A DNA stretch of 64,000 nucleotides, taken from assembly GCF_000143415.4 (NCBI RefSeq), contig NW_003314317.1, positions 1,231,150-1,295,149 on the forward strand, in the 5' to 3' direction. The notes under the pieces were generated by a model. That model was not told the DNA's origin. It saw nothing but the letters and a program-made list of their open reading frames with translations, and searched no databases. Numbering within the stretch: position 1 is the stretch's first letter; the number at the start of each line of letters is the position of its first letter. This stretch comes from Selaginella moellendorffii. Taxonomy: Eukaryota; Streptophyta; Lycopodiopsida; Selaginellales; Selaginellaceae. Shown here one piece after another: positions 1-9,195 of the stretch. The position numbers were made by a program, and so were the translations under genes.

Positions 1-440
1 ATGAATGAAACATAAGGAAGTATGAGACAAGGGGGAGAAACCTCAAAGTCACACTTGGCATGATTGTGCTGCAACCAATCCATACCAAGAATGAGGTCAA
101 AAGCTTGACTCGGCACCACCCGCAACGACTGCAACTCAAGCTCGAGATCGCCCACACGCACAACCAAATCTGCCTCATCTCGTGCACATGCATGTGTACG
201 GCCGTTGCCATAAAGAATGAAAACTGGATCTGCCGCACGACGCAAGTGTAGACGACAACGTGTGGCAACAGGTCGAGCAATAGAAGATAAACTCGAACCT
301 GTATTAACCAACACGGAGAGAAGAATAGGAGACCTCTTGTTATAAAAACGAGCTTGGAAAGTAAACACTGGATGAACCGGTGCCGAGTGAACCCCTTGAT
401 GATACTTCCGAAAGAAAGATGGAGGGGTCACTAACTTATT
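1..440 (-). pseudogene. Retrotransposon aspartic protease fragment with D-to-N active site
   Basis: Minus-strand translation from about 440 to base 1 gives a retropepsin-like region. The active-site box reads LVNTGSS instead of the usual DTGSS/DTGAS, and about 70 residues later comes the flap-side motif LILGMDWL, typical of Ty3/gypsy proteases. The catalytic aspartate is therefore read as asparagine (a GAT/GAC to AAT change). Pepsin-type enzymes need this Asp, so this copy is probably inactive. The window edge cuts the frame before reverse transcriptase. Confidence 0.75.
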
Positions 441-457
441 CGCGCAAGGTCCCTCCA

Positions 458-1390
458 TTACTCGCGCGACTCCTCGTTTCCCGAATGCACCTCAGTATCC
501 AAACCTTCCACCACAACAGCACCAACGGGACGTTGCTGACGCCAAGGTCTCCACCCAGGAAATGGAGGTCGCCAATCCGGAAAGCGCCGACAACGCCGAT
601 AAGTATGACCAACTTCATCACACGCCCAGCAACGAACGTCACGGCCACGACCACGTCCTCGCCCTTGTCCTTGGACTCGAGTAGCAGCAGCATCAACCTC
701 CACGGGAACAGGACCATCACTCATAGGAAGTGGAGTTGAAGGACGTGTAGCAAGAAGTGGAAGAGGCGACGTCTCATAATGTTGTGCCAAGCGAAGAGCA
801 TCGTCAAGAGTGGCAGGAGCAAGTGCATGCACAAGTCCAACAAGATCTTGACGAAGTGCTGGCCACAGCATTCCTAGCTTGATCCGCTCCGACATATTTG
901 GCTCCGCACGAAGCAAAAGACTTCGGAAACGAACGCCAAATTGCATCACTGACTCAGATGGCCCTTGGCGAAGACGATGCAATTGTTGGAAGGCATCATC
1001 ACAATCGTCGGCATGTCCGAAGGCGCGTTTGAAGACGTCCGGAAGAACACTCCAATCGCCACGAGTAGCTGCACTCAATCCATTGTACCACTGCAATGCC
1101 GTCCCTTGGAGACATGTGGGGAACTCACGCAAACGTCGAGCATCATCCCAAGAATGATATGTGGCGATCACCGTGAAGTGATCGAACCAATGGTACACAT
1201 CATCCCCAGGATTCCCACGAAAGAACTCCGGCCGAACGCGAGGATTGGCACCAAAAGCAGGAGGAGTTGTACCATATGCCGTAAATGCCACCATCAACTG
1301 AGTTTGGTTGTTCAATTGCAAGCGCATAACATCAAGCAATTGAACCAACTGCTGCTCTAGAGTCAAAGGAGGAGATTGCGGATCGGCCAT
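458..1390 (-). CDS. Retrotransposon Gag with CCHC zinc knuckle
   Basis: Start chosen at MADPQ (1390). An upstream ATG at 1465 only adds a hydrophobic leader read from the 5' untranslated region. The middle has the retrotransposon-gag pattern FRGNPGDD...YHWFDHF...W..A...L.G.A..WY. Near the C-terminus there is a basic GRGRGRGRD stretch followed by the knuckle CWACDEVGHTYRRC (C-x2-C-x4-H-x4-C), which in this family binds RNA during particle assembly. The frame ends at TAA (458-460). The protease lies in another frame, shifted -1 relative to gag, so either programmed frameshifting or mutation separates the two. No stop codon breaks gag itself. Confidence 0.85.
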   Translation of the reverse strand: MADPQSPPLTLEQQLVQLLDVMRLQLNNQTQLMVAFTAYGTTPPAFGANPRVRPEFFRGNPGDDVYHWFDHFTVIATYHSWDDARRLREFPTCLQGTALQWYNGLSAATRGDWSVLPDVFKRAFGHADDCDDAFQQLHRLRQGPSESVMQFGVRFRSLLLRAEPNMSERIKLGMLWPALRQDLVGLVHALAPATLDDALRLAQHYETSPLPLLATRPSTPLPMSDGPVPVEVDAAATRVQGQGRGRGRGRDVRCWACDEVGHTYRRCRRFPDWRPPFPGWRPWRQQRPVGAVVVEGLDTEVHSGNEESRE

Positions 1391-1452
1391 GAAAATGAAT
1401 GAAAAAAGAAAGAGCAAAAGAAGAGAAATGACAAAAAGCTGGAAAGAAATGG

Positions 1453-1575
1453 TAGATCTAGACAATGCAAAAAGCTAGATCTAAACCAAAATCCTGAAAG
1501 GAAAAAACAAATGAAAGGAAATGAAAAAAGCTAGATCTAGACAATGCAAAAGCTAGATCTAAACCGAAATCCCAA
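1453..1575. repeat. Imperfect direct repeat in the element leader
   Basis: Two ~42-bp copies of a CTAGATCTAGACAATGCAAAAAG-type unit lie at about 1453-1500 and 1533-1575. Each copy is itself partly palindromic, with AGATCTAG on both sides. They lie upstream of gag in the untranslated leader or LTR. Confidence 0.7.
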
Positions 1576-1954
1576 ATCCAAGCACTCCCCAAGGACAATC
1601 AAAAGTGCCCCTCACATTGGTGGTGCCCCTCACTTCCACCAATGTGAGTGCATGGAATATGGAAAGGGAATATAGAAATATGCATATCAATTAGCCCAAA
1701 AACCCTAGTTTATATACAAAAGCGAGTGGTCCGGATTGAAATCAATCCGATGGCTACCAAAATCCACTACGCTAATATTAGTATACGGCATCATAGCCGT
1801 ACACTTGGCCCTCACAACACAAATTTATAGATATTTAATTATTATTTAAAGTAATTTCTTATTTTAATTGCATTAACATTGGCAATATATACCAAAGCTT
1901 TCGTTTGAAATAAATACATGTAGATACAGAATGATTATTCAGTGAATGAACAGG

Positions 1955-2783
1955 CTATAAAGTTTTACACCCTCTGTTCTTTTCCCACTCTTTGGTTGGA
2001 TGATAATTTAACGAGCGGAGTTCTCCTTCGGCCCTTGCAAGCTTCGTTCTATTGCTGTTCTGTACAGTGAAAAGCTCGAGGAATGTCAAAAGCCAGTCTC
2101 TACACATGAAAACTTACAAGATTCCTTTGCAGCCTCTGCATTTGTTCCCTGCAAACTTTAACCTCCATTTCGAGATTGTGCCTGTGACTGTCTGGATCCA
2201 CCAATTGCTGCTGCTGTATCACTTGCTGGTGTCGAGTTCTTACCGCTTGCGGTTGCCAGATTTGAAGAGCAGTCGAGGCTTGCCTGCACTGACATAAGTG
2301 GTCTTTCTTTCTCAATCCAAAGCCATTACCTTGCATTGTCTGCTCTGATTAGTTCTCTACTTGCTAATGCCACTCTCCTCTTCTCAAGCACAAAATCTCG
2401 TGCCAAAGTCTTGGACTCCCTCTGGAGCAGCAAGATCTGGCTCTGGATCCTCAGCATACGCCGGTTATAATCGTTCTGTCTGGAGAGTTTGATCCTTCCA
2501 TACCTGGAGAAGGAAAAATGAAAATTTTCTCAAGAACTAGGCTAGGAGAACCTCACCTTGTTGCAAATCGCCTCTTCCACGCCACCGCTGTCTCTCCTTC
2601 TGTCATGCTACTGCTGCTGCCCAGCTCCTGGTCCCAAAGCAGCCTCCAAATGCAATCCAATTCACTCACGCGTCGCAACGCCCGGCACGCCATCGAGATC
2701 AAACACACATCCCTGTAATCCAACCGCGATCGCTCCACGGCGCCAAGGATCACTCGCTGCCACAGCTCGTCTGGAAGATCCAT
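1955..2783 (-). CDS. SKIP24: SKIP24-like F-box protein
   Basis: Substrate adaptor of SCF (SKP1-cullin-F-box) ubiquitin ligases by family. Four exons on the minus strand: 2557-2783, 2330-2503, 2118-2283 and 1955-2059. The introns are 46-58 bp with GT-AG ends; together they encode 223 residues. The N-terminus MDLPDELWQRVI begins the F-box (residues ~2-50). The middle is a basic, coiled-coil-prone segment. The segment RQASTALQIWQPQAVR and the later YHP near the C-terminus match the layout remembered for Arabidopsis SKIP24. The gene starts 11 bp from a ~60-bp repeat that also lies before the serine racemase gene, so they may once have shared a promoter. The F-box is clear; the orthologue name is from memory. 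Confidence 0.85.
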
Positions 2784-2793
2784 AATCGAAGAG

Positions 2794-2855
2794 CCCTAAC
2801 ATTTCGAAGGGTTAAAAAAGTGCCAAGGGGAAAAGGATCTTTTAGGGTTTAAAGA
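2794..2855 (+). repeat. Direct repeat copy 1, promoter-type sequence with telomere box
   Basis: Runs CCCTAACATTTCGAAGGG..., GTGCCAAGGGGAAAA..., TTTTAGGGTTTAAAG. It is nearly the same as 7658-7715 in the same orientation. Here it lies just upstream of the F-box ATG; the other copy lies just upstream of the serine racemase ATG. See findings. Confidence 0.85.
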
Positions 2856-2955
2856 AAATTAACGCGGAATTTTTAGGGTTTTGGGAAATGGCGATAGATG
2901 GAGGGTGGTGGAGCGGCTGATTTGCGTGTAGCGATTATTTTGTGCGGAATTCAAG

Positions 2956-4465
2956 GAAGAGTGGCTGACGTCCAATCCACCTACAGGGCGGGCAAAGAAG
3001 GATCTTGAGGAGGAGTTGGAAATTGCTGGCAATCTCAAGATATTTCTCAGGTTTGCTGTCCAGCCTGGGGAGGGCACTTACCGCTTTCGAACCAACACAG
3101 TCGGGCAGCCGGACCTGTTTGTCAAGGGCGCAACAGATCGGCCTCTCATCGTTGGGATTGTCGACTTCCATCATGCTGTAGAAGAAGCTGTAATGTCTGT
3201 CTTGTGGTTTCCTTGTTCATGAACTCATCCAAAGTGTTACAGGAGGCTTTTCACGTACATGATGATCACCGGTGCTTGTTTTGGTGTGGTCGTGGATGCT
3301 GGATCCATCCAGTATGCCAAGATGAGTCAAGGAGACACGCTCCAACTTTACCTGTTCGCTCCGGTTACTGCATGGTCGGCACTCGGTTTTCTGCTTCAGC
3401 TCGCAAGAGACGAACCTGAACCTCCACAGCAGTCGATTGGTGATTACTCGCTAAGCTTATCCAAGCTCACACCCAGGGATTCTCGTGTGGTGGAAAGCTT
3501 CAAGTCCATAGCCAAACAGCACAGGTCATATCATTCAATCGTTCAAGACATGGAGAATCTCAGCTTTGAAAACTTGGAGGATGTCTCTTGCAAGTGGCTG
3601 AGAGACGCTAAGTCATCCGTCGTCTCCGCCAAGTACAAGCAGCAGCAGGTGCGGGACTTGACTACTCCCTGGCTTCTGGACGTGGAGACGTACCTCCGGA
3701 AGGTCATCACCGAGGTGGACGCGAACAAGACGCTCCACACACTGCAGGGCGTGCAGATACCACGCCTAGTCTCGTGGGGCTTCTTGTGTGGGACAATGTT
3801 CGCCTACGTGATGACCAGCGACGAAGGTTGGCCTCTGAGTAGCTACTTGACGTTTAGCGTGCGAGACATACAAGCAGCACTTGCTCCTGCCTATGAGGCT
3901 CTTGCCAGGATTCACGCCAGGGGTCTCATCCACGGGGACTTGACTCCTCCTCAGAAGAGGAAGCAGCAGCAGCCGGTTAAGGTCATTGGCTTCTCCTCTG
4001 CTTCCTACGTCAGCCCCAAGGAGATCCATGTTGCTGCAGGGAGGGAGATGGCTAAGTTTCATCAATGTTTTGAGGAGGTCTTCGAGTTCGTTCGGGTGGA
4101 GGAGGGCATGGCAGTGGATCGCTTCCTCCTTGCTTTGCAGAAAAGCTCGTCGATTGTCCACAAGTTCCCCAAGATTCGAGATCTTCTCAACGCGTACGTG
4201 TATGTTCCAATCGTAGGTACATGTGTGCTTGGTCAACCTGCAAGGAGATGACGACGAGTCGTTATCCAAGACGGGGCATCTGAAGCGTCTGCTTTGTAAG
4301 CTCACGTCTCTCCTGCCGTGTTCATTCTTTTTGATCCGTGTTTTCAGGTTGTCTCACGACTTCAAAGAGTACACATGCTGCTCGATGCGTTGACGGCTCT
4401 GGTCGACAACCCGAAACTCCTTGAAGAGGAGCTTCGCTTCGATGGGCTCATGAGGTTCCTGGCAG
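2956..4465 (+). pseudogene. Kinase-fold-like protein, copy 1, damaged
   Basis: First of three related copies (others near 51.5-52.25 kb and 55.0-56.6 kb, both minus). Exon a (about 2956-3194) reads EWLTSNPPTGRAKKDLEEE...FLRFAVQ...GQPDLFV...RPLIVGIVDFHHA. A 48-bp intron (3195-3242) follows, then a long exon from 3243. The C-terminal part looks kinase-like: a helix-C-like EVDANKTL, a hinge-like YVMTSDEGWPL and a catalytic-loop-like HARGLIHGDL. The usual DFG position reads VIGFSSA, so the metal-binding Asp is missing. Damage: no ATG is visible before exon a; a deletion near 4230 removes the splice acceptor seen in copy 3 (bases before 55349); an indel near 4365 shifts the last exon. The N-terminal segment could be a PD-(D/E)xK-type domain, which is only a guess. 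Confidence 0.6.
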
Positions 4466-4607
4466 ATGAAGAAAAGAAACATAAAGGCGCCAGCCTACCC
4501 GCCCTTGCATAATACATGAGCCATTCTAGCAAAATCGCATATCAATCAAGTTCCTCACTGTCCTAACAGATGTTTTTTTATTCTTCACCATTTGTTGTTT
4601 GCAATGG

Positions 4608-4950
4608 CCACCGCTTGCTGCTACCACGCCCACCTGCGGCTCCACTGCGCGGTGTGCTTGTGGGAATCCATGCCCATGGATCTTGATTGATCGACAAATC
4701 CTTGGATCACGGATGTGCAGCAATTGGTGCTGCTGCACGAAGGTAAGCTTATGTTTTCCTATCGATTAAATGCTGGTTTGCCAACTCCTTTGATCCTGTG
4801 CTAGTGGCCACGACGGAGTTTTCTGCGAATGCGATGGGAACTGCAAGTGTGAGACATGCACCTGTGGCCTCAGGCGAGCCCTTCTGCAAGTGCGGCCGGA
4901 CGTGCAGCTGCGAGACTTTGCTTTTGCCCCAAGCCAGTGCAAGGTTGATG
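4608..4950 (+). pseudogene. Metallothionein-like cysteine-rich sequence, frameshifted
   Basis: Cysteine clusters appear in different frames. Near 4634-4670 there is CGSTARCACGNPCP. After a likely GTAAGC...TAG intron (4742-4803), near 4820-4870, comes CECDGNCKCETCTCG, then in a shifted frame near 4880-4915 FCKCGRTCSCETL. The second cluster closely resembles the CxCGxxCxCxxCxCG pattern of plant type-4 (Ec) metallothioneins, which bind zinc or copper in the cytosol. No single frame joins the clusters, so this is probably a decayed gene. Chance cysteine richness is a weaker alternative. Confidence 0.45.
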
Positions 4951-5373
4951 GACTCAACAGGGATTTTTTTTGCAATTTTTTGCCGAACAATATTTTGCAA
5001 GTTTTGCTTTGAGAAATAAATCCCTGACCATAGTTTTATAATTTCAATGCTTTAGATCCTCGATCTTTTGATGAAGAACTGGAACAACGCTCGCTTGTTG
5101 TCATCCAGCTTTCTATACTTCTAAAATCTCTTCCAACGAGGAGATCTTCCATTACCATCATCACGTCCGAAAATCAAAACTCTGTCCGAAAAAGAGAGAC
5201 ATTTTCTCTTCTCTATGGCCTGTGACTATTGGCAAAGAAACGGCAAAGAAGCTGGTCCAGAGTGCTCACCAAGAGGAAGCCATGTTTTCTTGTGAGGCTA
5301 AGCGTTTTTTAAAAATCACTCCATAGTAACATTGTGTGTACTTTTATCCTTAACATTTGGAACCAAGTTTTTT

Positions 5374-5946
5374 TCATTCCAGCAATCCATAAACCAACAC
5401 TTTTGATTCCTCCTCCCAAGGTATTTCCACTTCTATTGTCCGTTGCCTATGTGGCCGGCCACTGGGCAGTCTATCTGGACGTTGTTTCGGGCCTGGATAT
5501 GGAATTGACTCTTCCCATCCCTCCATTCCTGGAACTATCCACAACTCATTTTCCTGTCGACTATCCAAGTATTGGAAGATTTCAGGCTCCATGCCTGGAA
5601 ATAGCAATTTGTTAACATCTTCCCAAATGTAAGGATGCTCCTTTGGGTGTTGATCAACTCTGTAGATACTAAATCTCACCTCCTCCACCTTGTCAAACAC
5701 GCCTGCCAGCCACAAAATCCTCAAAGAGCACAACATTTGCAAGGTGTCTTCATCCATGCCAGTCTCCCAACGCTGGATTTCAAAGTTGTAGCCCCTCCAG
5801 TTCGTCTCCATGGTGATGGCAAGGGCGCGTTCGTTTTTGTGGTAGTGTATCCGTCCCCACAGTGCCACAAACTTTTCAACTATCAAATCTTGAGCTTCAG
5901 CCGGGAGGCTTGAGAGATGCTCAATAAACGTTTTTTCGCTGTCCAT
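5374..5946 (-). CDS. Hypothetical protein, 190 residues
   Basis: Uninterrupted single-exon frame starting MDSEKTFIEHLSSLPAEAQD. It is acidic, rich in Trp and Tyr, with no signal peptide or membrane segment visible. The first 40 residues could form helices; the C-terminal third is Pro-rich. I do not recognise the family. It lies inside the 4.8-kb block between two broken genes, and may be a fragment of a larger lost gene or a lineage-specific gene. The frame length and protein-like composition support coding; nothing supports a function. Confidence 0.45.
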   Translation of the reverse strand: MDSEKTFIEHLSSLPAEAQDLIVEKFVALWGRIHYHKNERALAITMETNWRGYNFEIQRWETGMDEDTLQMLCSLRILWLAGVFDKVEEVRFSIYRVDQHPKEHPYIWEDVNKLLFPGMEPEIFQYLDSRQENELWIVPGMEGWEESIPYPGPKQRPDRLPSGRPHRQRTIEVEIPWEEESKVLVYGLLE

Positions 5947-6489
5947 TGAAATTAATAAAACCTAAACCTTATGAGCATTTAAATAGCGTAAAGGCTTAGC
6001 AAAAGGTGACATAACTAATATCCCTTTTTACATTGTTAAGTAAGTAATAATATACAGGAGGGTGCGATGGAAGAAGACATCGATCCCAATTTCAAAATTT
6101 GTTGCTCGGAGCCATAACGCTTCAGGAACTTCCCTCCACTGTGCAACCTCAGCATCATTGGAAAGCACCTTGGACTTAGGAAGAGGTGACACGTACAAGT
6201 TTATGCCAAAGTAGTCACTTCAGAGCCAAGTTAAAACCTCCTGAGCTTGGGCTCCAGAAGGAACCAGACGTGGCGCGGAACGATCTGGTTGAGGATCATG
6301 ATGGAGCCCACGAGAGATCCGGATGCGATACCATCGCCATCTTGCTCGGCTGCTGCTGCGAGAATGAGAGTAACACTGCGTCGCTCTTATTCTGGTGTTG
6401 GCGTGAAGATGAAGCCACAACGAAGCTAGCTCCCGCGTATTTTCTAGTAGAGAAAATCTCGTGACTGCCAAGCTCACGACGCTCAAAGA

Positions 6490-7555
6490 ACTGTGTCATC
6501 CAAGGGGTGGGAGATGGAGCTCTCGATCCCCGAGTACGTCCGCAACAACACCCAAACACGATCCACTGGCAAGCCGAATCGCAACCTCACCAGGGGCGAG
6601 CCATTAGAGGACAAGTGCAAAGGCGTCACATTCTCCTGGATCTTCAACGTCACGGAGCCCTCCAGCAGTGGACGCTTCAGCTATTTCGATCGAAGCGGAG
6701 GAACACACCGAGAGTACGTTGTCCAACCAAGTTCACAGGAGGCACAAGTATATACTCTTGCCGGAGTACATGAGGGAAGTCATCAAGCTCGGCGAGAGTT
6801 TGAAGCGACAGAACCAAGACCGGCAGCTCTACGGGGTTATATGGACGCCACGAGCCTGGCGCTGGATCCCGAGCTCAAAAACAAGATCATCTAGGACCTG
6901 AAGTCGTTCATGGCTAGCAAGAAGTTCTTTAGCAGAGTAGGGAGAGCTTGGAAGCGCAGGTATATCTTGTATGGGCCTCCGGGGACGGGGAAGTCGTCAC
7001 TCATCGCGGCCATAGCGAACTACACGCAGTACGATGTCTACGATATGAAGCTGACTGAGGTAAAGAGCAATGCCGACTTGAGGAAGCTGTTCATGGGGAT
7101 TTCCAACAAGGCGATCATCGTGACCGAGGACATCGACTGCTCTCTGGAGCTCAAGAAGAGGGGGAAGCCAGCGCCACCATAGGAAGAAACCAAGAAGAAA
7201 GATAGAGAGCCCAAGAAAAAAGTTAAGAAAAGAGCAGCAGGGTCACACTGTCGGGGTTACTAAATTCCATCGATGGGCTGTGGTCTTGTAGCGGGAGCGA
7301 GAGGATCATCATCTTCACGACGAACCACAAAGAGGATTTGGATCCCGCACTGCTGAGGTCGGGCAGGATGGACCTCCACATTTTCATGGATTCGAGGCGT
7401 TCAAGGTGCTTGCATGTAAGGTCTCGCAGTTTGAGGAAAAGTTTGGAGAGATCGAAGAGCTGATCGTCAAGGTTGATATCACTCCTGCTGACATCACCGA
7501 GGTGTTGATCCAGCGCAGGGGGGACTCTCTAAAGAAAGTGATTGAGGCACTGTAG
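6490..7555 (+). pseudogene. BCS1-like AAA-ATPase pseudogene
   Basis: Related to plant mitochondrial BCS1-like / AATP1-type AAA proteins. Seen in order: a degraded N-terminal BCS1 region; LDPELKNKII then TAG (6892-6894); DLKSFMASKKFFSRVGRAWKR; Walker A GPPGTGKSS near 6973; Walker B IIVTEDIDCS; TAG at 7180-7182; then, after frame changes, LLNSIDGLWS, RIIIFTTNHKEDLDPALLR and SGRMD near 7240-7380; and DITPADITEVLIQRRGDS near 7480-7540. Family members have an N-terminal membrane anchor, which is not visible here. With two in-frame stops and at least two frameshifts it cannot give a full protein. The best-preserved piece is 6910-7179. Confidence 0.85.
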
Positions 7556-7657
7556 GATCGAAAGGAGCAGGCTGCAAAGAAAGAGCTGCGACACAAAAGT
7601 CGCAAGCTCGCTTGTTGGAGCGCAGACCATTTTTGAGCTCGTGTCAATGAAAGTCAA

Positions 7658-7715
7658 CCCTAACATTTCAAAGCGTTAAAAGTGCCAAAGGGGAAAAAGA
7701 TTTTAGGGTTTAAAG
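7658..7715 (+). repeat. Direct repeat copy 2, upstream of serine racemase
   Basis: Nearly the same as 2794-2855: CCCTAACATTTCAAAGCG, GTGCCAAAGGGGAAAAAG, TTTTAGGGTTTAAAG. It ends 8 bp before the racemase ATG, so it lies in the 5' untranslated region or core promoter. Confidence 0.85.
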
Positions 7716-7723
7716 ACACCACC

Positions 7724-9004
7724 ATGGCTGTGGAGGACTACGCTGCTAGTCTCGACTCGATCCAGGCAGCTAGGAATCGCATCCAGGGCCAAATCCGCGT
7801 GACTCAGGTGATTACGTCGTCGTCGCTCGATGCGCTCGCCGGAAGGAGCTTGTTCTTCAAATGCGAGCTATTCCAACGCGGGTAAAATCCTTTCTTTCGT
7901 TTTTCCAGTGTAGAGTTCTCCTCTTCGTTCTTCCTCCAGTGGCGCATTTAAGATCAGAGGCGCCTCCAATGCGATCTTCTCTCTCTCGGACGAGCAAGCC
8001 GAGAGAGGAGTCGTGACGCACAGCAGGTAAGAAGATCGAGCTTCCATTCCTTGTCGATGTTCTTTTAGTTTTTGTTCTTGAGTGTTTCTAGATCGTTGCA
8101 GTGGCAACCACGCGGCGGCGGTTGCTCTGGCGGCCAAGCTACGAGGAATTCCAGCGCACATCGTCGTGCCTCGAAATGCTCCAAAGTGTAAAGTCGAGAA
8201 TGTGGAGCGCTATGGAGGGAAGATCTCGTGGTGCGATCCAAGCGTTGAGTCGAGAGAGGCCGTGTGTGCCTCCGTGAAGAGCAAAACCAATGCGGTTCTC
8301 GTCCATCCTTTCAACGATCCACAAGTTATCAGGTGTGAGTTTGACAATCTTCTTTCTCGCTGATGTTCTTGGAGTTTTCTTTTCCAGTGGTCAAGGCACT
8401 GTTGCTCTCGAGTTTCTTGAGCAAGTTCCGCAGCTCGATGTGATCATCGCTCCGATAAGTGGTAATGAACCTTGTTTTTTCTTCTTTGAGCCAGCTTAAA
8501 TGTTCCATCTTTCGTTTGAAGGTGGTGGCTTGATATCTGGTATTTCCATCGCTGCAAAAGCGATCAAGCCCGAGATTAAAATTATCGCCGCCGAGCCAAC
8601 CGGTGCTGATGATGCCGCGCGTTCCAAAGCAGCCAATTCAGTGCAGACGAACAAACAGACTTGCACCATAGCAGATGGACTGCGAGCATCGCTTGGATCT
8701 CTCACTTGGTATTTCAGTTACGTGATATCTTTCCAGGTCTAAAAATGCTTCCTTTAGGCCCATCGTTCGTGATTTTGTGGATGAAGTCGTGACCGTCGAC
8801 GACTCCGCAATCCTCGAAGCAATGAAGATGTGCTACGAGAGGCTCAAAGTTGTAGTGGAGCCGAGCGGAGCCATCGGTCTAGCGGTGGCTTTGTCTGATA
8901 AGTTTCGCTCGAATCCGGCTGTCAAGCATTGCACCAACGTTGGGATCGTTCTTTCCGGTGGAAACTGTGATCTCACAGGACTTTGGGAGTCCCTTCCCAA
9001 CTAG
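7724..9004 (+). CDS. SR: Serine racemase, PLP-dependent
   Basis: Interconverts L- and D-serine and can dehydrate serine to pyruvate; fold-type II PLP enzyme, probably cytosolic. Six exons: 7724-7881, 7940-8026, 8102-8332, 8388-8461, 8522-8708 and 8758-9004, all GT-AG, encoding 327 residues, the usual family length. Seen: the PLP lysine in GGAFKIRGA; THSSGNHAAA with the serine proposed to work on the opposite face; the glycine loop PISGGGLISG, which holds the cofactor phosphate; the divalent-metal loop AAEPTGADDAA; and the C-terminal LSGGNCDL. Start at 7724 is favoured by its context CACCACCATGG; an in-frame ATG at 7682 lies inside the repeat. The ORF is intact, next to the broken BCS1-like gene. 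Confidence 0.95.
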
Positions 9005-9195
9005 ACCAAGTTCTCTATTCCAATGTAAGGCTTTTCAATGTTTTGTTTTCATTCCTGACGTGTTCCTCTTTCTCTTCCACTTTAAGTATGGCGTGGAATC
9101 TTGGGCAAGGCAGAGTACAAGTCACGTATGACAACTTCGATGAATTGGTAAGCACTCAGTGGTGTTTCCTGTCTGAAACTCTTTTGCCACCTAAC

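Larger units (their letters stand above)
1..1819 (-). mobile_element. Ty3/gypsy-like LTR retrotransposon, 5' part, runs off the window edge
   Basis: Read on the minus strand this stretch holds, in order, a putative 5' LTR/leader starting near 1819 with TGTTGTGAGGG, a TATA-like TATATAAA near 1715, a gag reading frame with a zinc knuckle, and an aspartic-protease fragment running to base 1. Reverse transcriptase and integrase would lie beyond the left edge. The LTR/leader boundary and primer-binding site could not be fixed. Element type is inferred from gag and protease only. Confidence 0.8.

Noticed and set aside
458-1465. Gag starting at 1465 with an apparent signal peptide
   Set aside because: The hydrophobic stretch is translated from pyrimidine-rich leader; MADPQ at 1390 is the natural start of a cytoplasmic Gag.
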